Shown here one piece after another: positions 45,524-55,389 of a stretch of 64,000 bases of DNA. The stretch lies in assembly GCF_900166635.1 (NCBI RefSeq), contig NZ_LT800497.1, positions 658,303 through 722,302 on the forward strand, read 5' to 3'. The translations under genes and the position numbers were made by a program. The notes under the pieces were generated by a model. It saw nothing but the letters and a program-made list of their open reading frames with translations, was not told the origin of the DNA and did not search any database. The DNA is from Oceanobacillus timonensis (lineage in GTDB: Bacteria > Bacillota > Bacilli > Bacillales > Amphibacillaceae). Each line of letters opens with the position of its first letter. The first letter of the stretch is position 1.

Positions 45524-46762
45524 GTGAAAAAAAAATTTACCACCGCCGTTGATTTCTTGGCCAAGTCCGGATTCGGAGTGGAAAATCTCCCCTACGGTTC
45601 AGTATACACAGATGAGGATACTGTTCCTAGGTTGGTTGTCAGACTAGGGGACCACGCGATTGATTTGGGTTCTTTGACGTCGACGGTCGGTGGGTTAGGA
45701 AAAAAGACTAAAAGCGCTGTGACAAATCAACCTAATTTGGACGCATTGCTGGCAGCGGGTAGACCTGTCTGGTCTGAGCTGCGTAACTGGATAAGGCAGA
45801 CACTCACTGATCCTGACCATACGAAAGCAGTGGAAGCTGTGGCAACTAACGTAAATGATGTTAACATGGCGATGCCCTTTACCGTGACCGATTATGTTGA
45901 CTTCTACGCATCAGAGAATCATGCATCTAATCTTGGTCGTATATTGCGACCGGATGAGGAGCCGCTGAAACCAAATTGGAAACATTTGCCAGTAGGTTAT
46001 CACGGTCGCGCCTCGACTGTGTCCGTTTCAGGAACTCCTGTGTATCGACCAAAGGGGATACGGCCAGAGAAGGGGACTGCACCAAGCTTTGGATCTTCTA
46101 GGCGTCTAGATATCGAAGCAGAGCTCGGATTCATCGTGGGCGGTTCGGCGCCTCAGGGCGAAGTTAGCTTGGCGCAAGCCGCCGAGAACCATTTGTTTGG
46201 GGTAGTTCTGTTTAACGACTGGTCTGCTCGTGATATCCAAGCGTTTGAATCTGTGCCTCTGGGACCCAACCTGAGTAAATCGTTTGCTTCAACGATCTCA
46301 GCGTGGGTGGTGCCCTGGGATGCATTGGACGCAGCCCGAGTAGTTCCACCAGTTCGAGATGAGTCTCTCGTGCAATATTTGGACGACTCCAGTGCCGACC
46401 CATACGGGCTTGATATTTCAGTAGAGGTCTATATCGACGATCAACACGTTTCTACAGTCCCGTATTCAACGATGTACTGGACAGCCCCTCAGATGTTGGC
46501 CCATATGACAGTTAATGGCGCTACCCTTAGCCCAGGAGATTTCTTCGGTTCTGGCACCATCTCTGGGCCGGAACCGGATCAGTGTGGATCATTGATTGAG
46601 CTGACATTGGGAGGGGAAGAACCGCTAACTTCTAGAATGGGAGAGAAATACAATTTCCTCCAAGATGGCCAGCAGGTAACACTTCGTGGCAGCGCACCTG
46701 GCCCGATGGGGAGCACAATTGGTTTCGGCGAGTGTACCGGTACCATACGACCTGCCACATAA
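45524..46762 (+). CDS. Fumarylacetoacetase
   Basis: A 412-residue full-length fumarylacetoacetase, hydrolysing fumarylacetoacetate to fumarate and acetoacetate. The FAH_N domain occupies the first 120 residues; the catalytic domain contains VDFYASENHASNLG (metal Asp and catalytic His), WKHLPVGYHGRAST, DIEAELGFIVG (metal Glu pair), FNDWSARDIQ (metal Asp) and LGPNLSKSF. TAAGGAGG precedes the GTG at 45524. High GC like the cupin gene. The acetoacetate product fits the CoA-transferase and thiolase encoded at 52597-55214. Confidence 0.9.
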   Translation: MKKKFTTAVDFLAKSGFGVENLPYGSVYTDEDTVPRLVVRLGDHAIDLGSLTSTVGGLGKKTKSAVTNQPNLDALLAAGRPVWSELRNWIRQTLTDPDHTKAVEAVATNVNDVNMAMPFTVTDYVDFYASENHASNLGRILRPDEEPLKPNWKHLPVGYHGRASTVSVSGTPVYRPKGIRPEKGTAPSFGSSRRLDIEAELGFIVGGSAPQGEVSLAQAAENHLFGVVLFNDWSARDIQAFESVPLGPNLSKSFASTISAWVVPWDALDAARVVPPVRDESLVQYLDDSSADPYGLDISVEVYIDDQHVSTVPYSTMYWTAPQMLAHMTVNGATLSPGDFFGSGTISGPEPDQCGSLIELTLGGEEPLTSRMGEKYNFLQDGQQVTLRGSAPGPMGSTIGFGECTGTIRPAT

Positions 46763-47062
46763 GGTATTGCCAGTTGCCATGCGTAAAATCGTTGAGGTTT
46801 CCCAGATAGTTGAAGAAACTGCACTTTCCCTATCCGACAGTTCCTGGTCGAGTTTGGATTTAGTCAAGGTACCCCGTTTAACAATATTATTAAAATATGT
46901 AAGTCCTATCCTGGAGCTATAACCGGAATGGAATAGGTTGGATAAATACCCAAAATAGTTCAAGATGCATTTGAAACTGGTTAATTTTTGATTTTATTGA
47001 AATCTAATACATCACATATGGAACAAGTTCATTTTAATTTTAAAATAGTGAGGAGATATAGT
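46763..47062 (+). other. Intergenic, nothing recognised
   Basis: About 300 bases in which composition changes from the high-GC block (to about 46850) back to host-like AT-rich DNA. This marks the right edge of the foreign segment. No gene recognised. Confidence 0.4.
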
Positions 47063-47821
47063 ATGAAAAAAATTCTGATTCAAAGCAGTACTGAAATTGA
47101 TGGTTTTCCAGAATATAGAGATGGTATCAAAAATCACATGGAAAAAATACTCCCGGGTAACTATTCTTTTGACCTAGCTGGTGTGACGAAGAAATATACT
47201 CCCGGAGGTTTTATGGCAAGTGAATTTTTAAACAATAAGGAAATTCTTCAAAATATTATTAATGCCGAAAAAGATGGTTATGATGCGGTTGTATTGCACT
47301 GCTTTTTAGATCCTGTTCTTGATGAAGCCAGGGAAATAGTTAATATACCTGTTGTCGGCATGGCTGAATCATCGATGTTATTGTCACAAATGTATGGTAA
47401 AAAATTTGCAGTGATAACACATTCTGCTCAATTGGCTAAAAAAGAGATTCCAAGCTTAATTAAAAAATACGATTTAAATCATTCTTCAATCAACACACAA
47501 TATTTTGATGTAAGTCTATTGGATTTAGAAAATGCTTTTTCTGATCCTGAAGCCGTTATTAAACAGTTTTTAGATGCTTGTGAAATAGCAGTAGAAAAGG
47601 GAGCAGAAGTGATTTTGCCCGGATGTGGTTTGCTTAATATTGTATGTGTTCAAAACGGTCTTTCAAAGGTTAGAAATACAGGTGCAACCATTTTGGATGT
47701 TACCGGAGCAGTATTAAAAATGGCAGATACAAAAATTACATTACAAGACATTTCAGGAACAACTATAAGTAGAAATGGCTATTATGAGAAACCGAGATTT
47801 TTACCGGAGGCACAAACTTAA
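47063..47821 (+). CDS. Asp/Glu/hydantoin racemase-family protein
   Basis: A 252-residue protein of the Asp/Glu/hydantoin racemase fold, which uses two cysteines across a pseudo-symmetric site. Cys80 (VVLHCFLDP) and Cys188 (ILPGCGLLN) are both in the expected places. GAGGAGA precedes the ATG at 47063. It leads the run of SDR, symporter and thiolase genes; substrate unknown, but racemising or isomerising an acid before oxidation is plausible. A broken copy lies at 52050. Confidence 0.82.
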   Translation: MKKILIQSSTEIDGFPEYRDGIKNHMEKILPGNYSFDLAGVTKKYTPGGFMASEFLNNKEILQNIINAEKDGYDAVVLHCFLDPVLDEAREIVNIPVVGMAESSMLLSQMYGKKFAVITHSAQLAKKEIPSLIKKYDLNHSSINTQYFDVSLLDLENAFSDPEAVIKQFLDACEIAVEKGAEVILPGCGLLNIVCVQNGLSKVRNTGATILDVTGAVLKMADTKITLQDISGTTISRNGYYEKPRFLPEAQT

Positions 47822-47919
47822 ATAAGAAACGGAACTTATGTGTGACCAACGGAATACAAGAAAAGGCAACATGAAACAATAACTATAGCATACAAAAAAT
47901 GAAAAAGGTGATGACTAAT

Positions 47920-48660
47920 TTGAGTAGACTTGATGGAAAGATAGCTTTAATTACTGGAGCAGCTATGGGCCAAGGAAAAGAAATGGCAAGATTATTTGCT
48001 CAGGAAGGTGCAAGTGTGATCTTAACAGACATGAATATGGAAGGAAAAGAAGTTGCAGCAGAGATTTCAAGTGAGGGTGGTGATGCAAATTTTATACAAA
48101 TGGATGTTACAAATTTAGGTGATTGGGGTAAGGTAGCTAAATTTATAAAAGACACGTATCAGAATCTTGACATACTTGTCAATAATGCTGGCATAGCGGG
48201 GAGAAGCTCTATAGAGGATATGACAGAAACGGAATGGCAGAAGGTCATGGATGTGGACGCCAAGGGTGTTTTACTTGGAATGAAATCAATGCTACCTTTA
48301 CTTAAAAAAAATAAGCAGGGGTCTATTGTCAATAATTCATCCATATGGGCATTAGTTGGAAGTGGGCTATCAGCATCTTATCACGCAGCAAAAGGAGCGG
48401 CTAGAATGTTAACCAAGACAGCTGCAATAGAATTTGCTCCATTTGGTATAAGGGTTAATTGTATTCACCCTGGGGTCGTACAGACTGCTCTGACAGAGTC
48501 TTTATTAGCTGATCCAAAGGAATCATGGCGGATTGGACCAATTGGAAGACCTGCTGAACCAGTTGAAATAGCATATGCGGCCTTATTTCTTGCATCCGAA
48601 GAATCTTCTTATATAACAGGAATTGATCTACCCGTGGACGGAGGATATACAGCTCAATAA
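47920..48660 (+). CDS. Short-chain dehydrogenase/reductase
   Basis: A 246-residue SDR: ALITGAAMGQGKEMA, NNAG, NSS-IWALVG and YHAAK (Tyr/Lys pair), ending DGGYTAQ. Asp in LTDMN favours NAD. AAAAGGTGA lies ten bases ahead of a TTG at 47920 that gives the usual SDR N-terminus; ATGs at 47899 and 47911 are poorer placed. First of three SDRs in this cluster. Confidence 0.83.
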   Translation: MSRLDGKIALITGAAMGQGKEMARLFAQEGASVILTDMNMEGKEVAAEISSEGGDANFIQMDVTNLGDWGKVAKFIKDTYQNLDILVNNAGIAGRSSIEDMTETEWQKVMDVDAKGVLLGMKSMLPLLKKNKQGSIVNNSSIWALVGSGLSASYHAAKGAARMLTKTAAIEFAPFGIRVNCIHPGVVQTALTESLLADPKESWRIGPIGRPAEPVEIAYAALFLASEESSYITGIDLPVDGGYTAQ

Positions 48661-48678
48661 ATTTAATGAGGTGATTGT

Positions 48679-49446
48679 TTGAGTTTTGAGGAAAAAGTAA
48701 TTTTAATAACTGGGGCTGCTGGAGAAATTGGCAAAAAAACAGCACAATTATTTCATAGAAAGGGAGCGAGGCTAGCATTAGTAGACATAGATAAAAAGGC
48801 TTTAGAAGATGCGACACATGAGTTAGGTTTAAAGAATTGTCTTCTTATACAAGCAGATGTCGCTAAAGAAAAAGAAGTTAAAAATTATGTACAGCAAACA
48901 ATAGGAGCTTATGGGAATATTGATGTATTTTTTAACAATGCTGGTATATCAGGAAAACTTGCAGAAATAACGGAAGTAAAAACAGAAAATTTAGAAAAAT
49001 CGATTGATATAAATATTAAAGGTGTTTTTTACGGTTTAAAGTATGTACTACAAATAATGAAAAGACAGAATGATGGTGTGGTGATAAATACTTCTTCTGT
49101 TGCTGGGCTAAATGGTTCTTTATTTTTAGCGCCATATTCTGCAACTAAACATGCAGTCATAGGTTTAACAAAAACTGCTGCATTAGAAGTTGCGAAATAT
49201 AACATACGCGTTAATGCTATTTGCCCATCACCTGTAGATACAGAATTAATGAGTGAGCTAGACAAAGAAAAAAATCCTGAAAATCCGAAAAAAGCACGTG
49301 AAAGCTATTCAAAAAAAATCCCTCTTGGAAGGTATGCTACTTCGGAAGAAATTGCCAATTTAGTTGCTTTTCTATCTTCTGATCAGTCTTCTTTTATTAC
49401 AGGAGGAAGTTATTTAATTGATGGTGGACATACTGCTAGTTATTAG
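48679..49446 (+). CDS. Short-chain dehydrogenase/reductase
   Basis: A 255-residue SDR: LITGAAGEIGKKTA, VDID (NAD preference), NNAG, NTSSVAG and YSATK. It begins with TTG after GAGGTGA, 18 bases after the previous SDR. Similar overall to 3-hydroxybutyrate or cyclohexanol-type dehydrogenases; substrate not determinable. Confidence 0.83.
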   Translation: MSFEEKVILITGAAGEIGKKTAQLFHRKGARLALVDIDKKALEDATHELGLKNCLLIQADVAKEKEVKNYVQQTIGAYGNIDVFFNNAGISGKLAEITEVKTENLEKSIDINIKGVFYGLKYVLQIMKRQNDGVVINTSSVAGLNGSLFLAPYSATKHAVIGLTKTAALEVAKYNIRVNAICPSPVDTELMSELDKEKNPENPKKARESYSKKIPLGRYATSEEIANLVAFLSSDQSSFITGGSYLIDGGHTASY

Positions 49447-49503
49447 GCTATTAGATTAATTGTTATTATGATTAACTTCTTCTATGCGGGGGAGGGGAGA
49501 CAA

Positions 49504-49707
49504 ATGACTAAAATGGAATGGTTTGGATTGTTTTTTGTAATCATTACTATGGTAGCGGCCATATTTCCAGCTGTTTATATAATTCAATTTTTTATTGCCG
49601 CACCACAATTAAGATATTTCTTTTATATAAGCTTATCAGCTTTAATTATTGGGTTTGGAACTGGAATTTACGGATTATATAAAACAAGACATGACAAAAA
49701 CAATTAA
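49504..49707 (+). CDS. Small two-helix membrane protein, symporter partner
   Basis: A 67-residue protein with two membrane segments (about residues 5-27 and 36-57) and a basic end. It directly precedes a sodium/solute symporter gene by 18 bases, as do the small DUF3311-like subunits of some SSS transporters. GAGGGGAG precedes the ATG at 49504. Confidence 0.68.
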   Translation: MTKMEWFGLFFVIITMVAAIFPAVYIIQFFIAAPQLRYFFYISLSALIIGFGTGIYGLYKTRHDKNN

Positions 49708-49725
49708 AGAATTAAGGAGGAAAAG

Positions 49726-51210
49726 ATGATATTATTTGTTTTTGGTTTATATTTAGTATTTATCTTGTATCTAGGGTATAAGACGTATGCTGGAAACGAT
49801 TCAGATAAATTCTTTGTGGCGGGGCAAAATCAGCCTTATTGGATTATAGGCTCAGGATATGTAGCATCTTTTTTAAGTACTGCTAGTTTTATGGGAACTT
49901 CTGGTTTAGTTTATCACGAAGGTTTCCTAGGAAATGGAGCATACATGGGATCAACGATTGGCTATATTGCTGGTCTAGCTTTATTCGGACCTATATTAAG
50001 AAGGTTTGGGCAATTTACAATCCCCGACTTCTTGGGACAAAGATATGACAGCGGGGCTGCGAGAGGTATATCTGCAGTAATCTTATTTGTGGGATTTTTC
50101 CTTTATATTTCTAGCCAAATAATCGGGGTATCTGTATTGTTCCAATTATTATTTGATATACCTATCTGGGTAGGAATTATCGTTTCCATAGCAATTGTTG
50201 CTTTTTATACAATAGCTGGAGGAATGATGGCAAACGCTATTATAGATGCGGTCCAATTTTTCGTTACTTGGATTACTGCGATTATTGTTTTGATATTAGG
50301 TGTAATTAAAACAAATGGAATATTCAATTTAGTTTCTCAAGTTGAGAAATACTACCCTAATTTTTTAACATCTGATAATGGATTAGGAGATACTTGGGCT
50401 ATATGGAGTGTCATGTTAGTTTGGATAATAGGATCTCTGGCACGTGCAGACTTAATAAGCCGGGCGTATTTAGCTAAAAATGTTAGAGAAGTTTATAAAG
50501 CTATAATGTTTGTAACGCCAGTTATATGGGTTTGTGGAACTTTTTTCTTTCTTTATGGGATGATCGGAGTTATCGCTAGACCCGGATTAGAAGGACAAGA
50601 ATCAGAAATAATATATTTGATTATGGCTCAAGACTGGCTACTTCCTGTTATAGCAGGACTTGCATTTGCAGGATTTTTAGCATCTGCTCAATCAACGGCC
50701 AGTACGCAATTGATGGTTTCATCAATGGCGGTTGGAAGAGACCTATATGGTAAATTAATTGGGCCTAAACTTAGAAAGAAATCTATTTCAGAAAAAGAAA
50801 TGATGATAGTGACAAGGTGGGCAATGCTTGTCATGTGTACAGCATCTTGTTTTTTAGCTTTTTACAATGCAAATTGGATTTTAGAAATTATAAACGTATC
50901 CATGGCTGTAATGGGGCCAGCTTTTCTAGTTACTTGGTTAGGAGGTTTTCTTTGGAAGGGTGCTACTAAAGCAGGAGCAATTTCTGCCTTAATAATAGGG
51001 TCTTGCTCAGCAGTTTTTACTTGGTTAACTGATTTTTCAATTGCTGCAGCGCCTTGGCTCGTTCCACCTTTATTTTCGCTTATTTTAACAGCAATAGCTT
51101 TTGTAGTGGGTTCTTTATTTGGACAACCTTCCGAAAAAGCGTTAAAGGTTTTTAGTCAAATAAATCCTAAATATAATGAAGATGGAACTAGAATTAAAAA
51201 AATTAGTTAA
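49726..51210 (+). CDS. Sodium:solute symporter (SSS family)
   Basis: A 494-residue transporter with about thirteen membrane segments. SSS features: FFVAGQNQPYWIIGSGYVAS near the N-terminus, GLVYHEGFLGNGAYMG, YTIAGGMMANAIIDAVQFFV and FLASAQSTASTQLMVSS. It imports a solute, probably an organic acid, with sodium. AAGGAGG precedes the ATG. It sits among SDR genes that presumably oxidise its substrate. Confidence 0.9.
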   Translation: MILFVFGLYLVFILYLGYKTYAGNDSDKFFVAGQNQPYWIIGSGYVASFLSTASFMGTSGLVYHEGFLGNGAYMGSTIGYIAGLALFGPILRRFGQFTIPDFLGQRYDSGAARGISAVILFVGFFLYISSQIIGVSVLFQLLFDIPIWVGIIVSIAIVAFYTIAGGMMANAIIDAVQFFVTWITAIIVLILGVIKTNGIFNLVSQVEKYYPNFLTSDNGLGDTWAIWSVMLVWIIGSLARADLISRAYLAKNVREVYKAIMFVTPVIWVCGTFFFLYGMIGVIARPGLEGQESEIIYLIMAQDWLLPVIAGLAFAGFLASAQSTASTQLMVSSMAVGRDLYGKLIGPKLRKKSISEKEMMIVTRWAMLVMCTASCFLAFYNANWILEIINVSMAVMGPAFLVTWLGGFLWKGATKAGAISALIIGSCSAVFTWLTDFSIAAAPWLVPPLFSLILTAIAFVVGSLFGQPSEKALKVFSQINPKYNEDGTRIKKIS

Positions 51211-51226
51211 GGAGGGAACACCACAA

Positions 51227-51961
51227 ATGAAACTTAAAGATAGAATTGCAATTATTACAGGAGGAGCTTCTGGTATTGGAAGAGCAGTTGCAGAAAGGTT
51301 CGGTTTAGAGGGAGCAGTTGTTATAATAGCAGATTTACCTCAAACAGATGGGGAGAGTGTTGTACAGTTTATTAAAAAAGAGGGAGGAAAAGCTGAATTC
51401 ATTCCTACTGATATGACCAAAAAGTTTGAAGTTGATTTATTAATACAAACTGTAATAAAACGTTATAAAAAGATAGACATTTTTCACAATAACGCAGGTA
51501 TAGCGATGCCTGTTACTAATATAGAGGACGTAGGTGAAAAAGAATATCAAAAAATTATGGATATAAATGTAAAAGGGGCTTTTTATGGTATCCAAGCAGT
51601 TGCTCCACATATGAAACAAGCTGGTGAAGGAGTAATATTATGCACGGGTTCTACATCTGCTTCTCGACCTAGAGAAGGATTAAATATATATGCAGCATCA
51701 AAAGGCGCACTTATTGCATTAGCCAAGTCTGTAGCTCTAGAACTTGCTCCTTTTGGAATTAGAGTAAACAGCTTAAGTCCAGTTGTGACTGAAACTAGCA
51801 TGGTAGATGAAGAGCAAAGAAGTAAATTCGTTAAAACTATCCCTCTTGGAAAAGTTGCTCAACCTACAGATATGGCTAATACAGCTTTATTTTTAGTATC
51901 TGATGAGTCCTCTATGATCACTGGGGTTGATTTAGAAGTTGATGGAGGTAGGTGTATCTAA
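51227..51961 (+). CDS. Short-chain dehydrogenase/reductase
   Basis: A 244-residue SDR: IITGGASGIGRAVAERFG, HNNAG, TGSTSASRPREG and YAASK, ending DGGRCI. Third SDR of the cluster. AAGGAGGG lies ten bases ahead of the ATG at 51227, 16 bases after the symporter stop. Confidence 0.84.
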   Translation: MKLKDRIAIITGGASGIGRAVAERFGLEGAVVIIADLPQTDGESVVQFIKKEGGKAEFIPTDMTKKFEVDLLIQTVIKRYKKIDIFHNNAGIAMPVTNIEDVGEKEYQKIMDINVKGAFYGIQAVAPHMKQAGEGVILCTGSTSASRPREGLNIYAASKGALIALAKSVALELAPFGIRVNSLSPVVTETSMVDEEQRSKFVKTIPLGKVAQPTDMANTALFLVSDESSMITGVDLEVDGGRCI

Positions 51962-52596
51962 AGGGAGTTAAAAAGAAAAGAAGTACTTTATTGATATAAC
52001 AAACACTAGCGTTGCATAAATAATAACAGAATATTCCGTGTGATATTGTTGGAGCAAAATACAGACTACGATGCTATTGTGTTACATCGCTTTTTAAACT
52101 CTGTATTAGATATGAAGATCGGAGAATAACCTAGGCATAGCAGCTTCAATGTTGTTGTAAATATTTATTAAAATTAACTAAAAAAACTTGTAAAACTAAT
52201 AACCCGATTAGCTTCTAAAAAGATAGTCGATATGTTTTTTCGTTGCTTTATAACATATATAGTTTGATAATTACAAAAAATAAACGCTGTATAATGTTTT
52301 AGGGTCGAGCTTTTAATTAGACTAAGGATCATTTTTATGAAAAAGAGTAAAGTTAAAAAAGATTTCCCAAAACTGCTTGAGCCGATGTAAAAAATACGGC
52401 ATCCGAAAACAACAAAGAAGATCATAATTAAATAGCTTCATATCTAGATAAAACCACTCCTTAAATGACTGCTATTGATATATTTACAAATATGGTAGAA
52501 GAAAGTAATAGAAGAATTAAAATTGGATTATGTGGTAATCCAACGAGAAGCAAATAAAAATATCATACTATAAAGTATATAGATAGGAGAAAAGCT
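51962..52596 (+). other. Intergenic region with gene remnants
   Basis: About 635 bases. Contains the racemase fragment at 52050-52156; the rest shows only short frames (for example MTAIDIFTNMVEESNRRIKI near 52464) with no family match. Confidence 0.4.
52050..52156 (+). pseudogene. Racemase-family fragment
   Basis: The frame DYDAIVLHRFLNSVLD parallels residues 73-87 of the racemase-family protein at 47063 (YDAVVLHCFLDPVLD). The catalytic Cys is Arg here, and a frameshift follows. About 35 codons remain, flanking the same catabolic cluster on its other side. Confidence 0.6.
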
Positions 52597-53787
52597 ATGT
52601 CAGATCGAGATGTTGTCATTGTGAGCGGGGCTCGAACTGCTATTGGACAGTTTAATGGTGCTTTTGCAAAGGTGTCAGCTATAGAGCTCGGCAGTAAAGT
52701 AATTAGTGAATCTTTGAAGCGGGTAGGGGTGAATTATAACTCTGTTGATGAAGTTATCATGGGAAATGTTCTGTCAGCTGGTTTAGGACAAAATCCCGCT
52801 CGACAATCAGCTTTAAAAGCTGAATTACCGATAAATACTCCCGCATTAACAATTAATAAAGTATGTGGATCAGGCTTAAAATCAGTGCACCTGGGTGCCC
52901 AATCAATATTACTAGGAGATGCCGAAGTGATTATCGCAGGCGGTATGGAAAACATGTCACAAGCACCTTATCTACTAAAAAAAGCACGTAACGGTTATCG
53001 GATGGGAGACGGTAAAGTAGTAGACAGTATGATTGAAGATGGCTTATGGTGCGCCATGAATGATTACCATATGGGAATTACGGCAGAAAATCTTTCCGAC
53101 AAATATAACATAACAAGAGAAGAACAAGATGCATTTGCAGCTGACAGTCAAGAAAAAGCTATTAAAGCGATTGAAACTGGAACATTCGAACCGGAAATAG
53201 TAACAATTGATGTTCCGGAAAGAAAAGGAGATTTTACTCCATTTAATATGGATGAATATCCAAAGAAGCATTCTACAGTTGAAAGTCTTAGCAGACTCAA
53301 ACCAGCTTTTAAAGAAAATGGAAGCGTGACAGCAGGAAATGCTTCAGGTATTAATGATGGTGCAGCGGCCGTTGTTTTAATGAGCCGTAAAAAAGCAAAA
53401 GAACTCAATTTAAAGCCGATGGCTGTGATTAAAGCAAATGCACATGCTGCCGTTGACCCTGAGATGATGGGGATTGGTCCAGTTCCCTCGATAAAAAAAG
53501 TTTTAGAAAAAAGCAATCTCTCTATCGGGGATATCGAGCTCATTGAATTAAATGAAGCTTTTGCTGCTCAGTCTATAGCAGTAAGCAAAGAATTACAATT
53601 GGATATGGCCCGTGTCAATGTTAACGGCGGAGCAATTGCACTTGGACATCCAATCGGAGCTAGTGGAACTAGGATACTTATATCACTTTTATATGAAATG
53701 GAGCATCGTCAAGCTAAATACGGTCTAGCGAGTCTTTGTATAGGTGGAGGACAAGGAGTAGCTACAATAATAGAAAGAGAGAGCTAA
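52597..53787 (+). CDS. Acetyl-CoA C-acetyltransferase (thiolase)
   Basis: A 396-residue thiolase. Nucleophilic Cys90 in NKVCGSGLKS, His351 in GGAIALGHPIGASG and Cys381 in LCIGGGQG form the complete active site. It cleaves acetoacetyl-CoA to two acetyl-CoA. Followed by both CoA-transferase subunits, so it works in acetoacetate use. AGGAGAAA precedes the ATG. Confidence 0.92.
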   Translation: MSDRDVVIVSGARTAIGQFNGAFAKVSAIELGSKVISESLKRVGVNYNSVDEVIMGNVLSAGLGQNPARQSALKAELPINTPALTINKVCGSGLKSVHLGAQSILLGDAEVIIAGGMENMSQAPYLLKKARNGYRMGDGKVVDSMIEDGLWCAMNDYHMGITAENLSDKYNITREEQDAFAADSQEKAIKAIETGTFEPEIVTIDVPERKGDFTPFNMDEYPKKHSTVESLSRLKPAFKENGSVTAGNASGINDGAAAVVLMSRKKAKELNLKPMAVIKANAHAAVDPEMMGIGPVPSIKKVLEKSNLSIGDIELIELNEAFAAQSIAVSKELQLDMARVNVNGGAIALGHPIGASGTRILISLLYEMEHRQAKYGLASLCIGGGQGVATIIERES

Positions 53788-53805
53788 CAGAAGGAGAATT
53801 GCAAG

Positions 53806-54504
53806 ATGCAAAAGATATATACTGATTATGAAGATGTCCTTAAAGGAATTCAAGATGATTCAACAATAATGGTTGGCGGTTTTGGACTGTGTGGCATACC
53901 TGAAAATTCAATAAGAGCCTTGGTTGATAGCAATGTTAAAAATTTAACTGTTATTTCGAATAATTGTGGTATAGATGACTTCGGTCTTGGATTGTTGTTG
54001 AAAAATCAACAAATAAAAAAAATGATTGGATCTTATGTTGGTGAAAACAAAGAATTTGAACGTCAAGTTATTGATGGAAGCCTAGAAGTTGAATTAACTC
54101 CTCAAGGGACATTAGCTGAGAAAATACGAGCTGGTGGTGCGGGAATACCTGCGTTTTTTACCCCTGCAGGTGTTGGCACACAGATTGCCGAGGGAAAAGA
54201 AATAAGAACATTCAACGGAAGGGAATATATTTTGGAAGAAGCGTTAACTGCTGACTTTAGTTTTGTAAGAGCGTATAAGGGAGATAGAATGGGAAATTTA
54301 ATTTATAATAAAACAGCCCAAAACTTTAATCCTATCATTGCAGCGGCAGGTAAAGTGACTGTAGCAGAGGTAGAAAAGGTTGTTGAAAATGGCGAGTTGA
54401 ATCCAAATTATATTCATACGCCTAGCATTTATGTTCAACGTATTATTCAAGGTAATCAAGAAAAACAGATTGAAAAACGAACAGTCTCTTTGGTTAGTAG
54501 TTAA
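53806..54504 (+). CDS. 3-oxoacid CoA-transferase subunit A
   Basis: A 232-residue subunit with the CoA-transferase family I signature [15 protein letters not shown] and [15 protein letters not shown]. With the B subunit it moves CoA to acetoacetate, typically from succinyl-CoA or acetyl-CoA. GAAGGAGA precedes the ATG. Confidence 0.92.
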   Translation: MQKIYTDYEDVLKGIQDDSTIMVGGFGLCGIPENSIRALVDSNVKNLTVISNNCGIDDFGLGLLLKNQQIKKMIGSYVGENKEFERQVIDGSLEVELTPQGTLAEKIRAGGAGIPAFFTPAGVGTQIAEGKEIRTFNGREYILEEALTADFSFVRAYKGDRMGNLIYNKTAQNFNPIIAAAGKVTVAEVEKVVENGELNPNYIHTPSIYVQRIIQGNQEKQIEKRTVSLVSS

Positions 54505-54530
54505 TATTCATCAAATTGGAGTGGATTGAA

Positions 54531-55214
54531 ATGAATAAAGAAAAGACTCGTGAAACAATGGCGCACCGGGTGGAACAAGAAATTGAAGATGGTCATTATG
54601 TCAATTTAGGTATAGGTATGCCTACGCTCGTAGCAAATCATATTTCAAGTAATAAAAATGTTGTGCTGCAATCGGAAAATGGACTTTTGGGTATAGGTGC
54701 TTATCCAACAGATGATGAGGTAGATGCTGATCTTATAAATGCAGGAAAAGAAACCATTACAATGATTAATGGATCAGCAATCTTTGATAACGCCGAATCA
54801 TTTGCAATGATACGCGGAGGTCACATTGATTTAGCTATCCTAGGTGGGATGGAAGTTTCGGAAACAGGTGATTTAGCCAATTGGATGATACCAGGTAAAA
54901 TGATTAAAGGTATGGGGGGCGCCATGGATCTTGTTAATGGTGCAAAAAAAATTATTGTAATGATGGATCATGTAACAAGGGATGGAAATCCCAAAATTTT
55001 AAAAAAATGCACTCTCCCGCTAACCGGAAAAAATGTTATAAATAAAATTATAACAGATCGGGCTGTTATCGAGGTAACTGAAAATGGACTCGTTTTATTA
55101 GAAGTACTTGATGGATACACGATCGATGATGTTGTGAAGTCAACCGAGGCAGAATTAAAAATTAGTTGTGTTTGTGAAAGTCAAGAAATGAGGCATATTG
55201 AAATAAATAAATAG
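54531..55214 (+). CDS. 3-oxoacid CoA-transferase subunit B
   Basis: A 227-residue catalytic subunit. Glu49 in [10 protein letters not shown] is the residue that forms the glutamyl-CoA intermediate; GIGMPTLVA precedes it. GGAGTGGA lies five bases ahead of the ATG at 54531. It ends the thiolase/CoA-transferase unit. Confidence 0.92.
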   Translation: MNKEKTRETMAHRVEQEIEDGHYVNLGIGMPTLVANHISSNKNVVLQSENGLLGIGAYPTDDEVDADLINAGKETITMINGSAIFDNAESFAMIRGGHIDLAILGGMEVSETGDLANWMIPGKMIKGMGGAMDLVNGAKKIIVMMDHVTRDGNPKILKKCTLPLTGKNVINKIITDRAVIEVTENGLVLLEVLDGYTIDDVVKSTEAELKISCVCESQEMRHIEINK

Positions 55215-55240
55215 TCAATTATTGGTAAAATATATAAAGC

Positions 55241-55295
55241 TATCCTTTGGTCATGTTTTAATGGTAAATGATAAAAAAATTCAAACCAAAGGATA
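55241..55295. repeat. Inverted repeat after CoA-transferase genes
   Basis: TATCCTTTGGT (55241-55251) and ACCAAAGGATA (55285-55295) are perfect 11-base inverted repeats 33 bases apart, without a T run after the stem. Could be a weak terminator or the end of a small inserted element. Confidence 0.4.
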
Positions 55296-55389
55296 CAGGT
55301 ACTATGGAACAAAATTTATTTATGGAAATCAAACTATTAAAGTATGTACAAGTGCAAGCATGGCAGTCCTATCTGATGTTGTATAGTTA

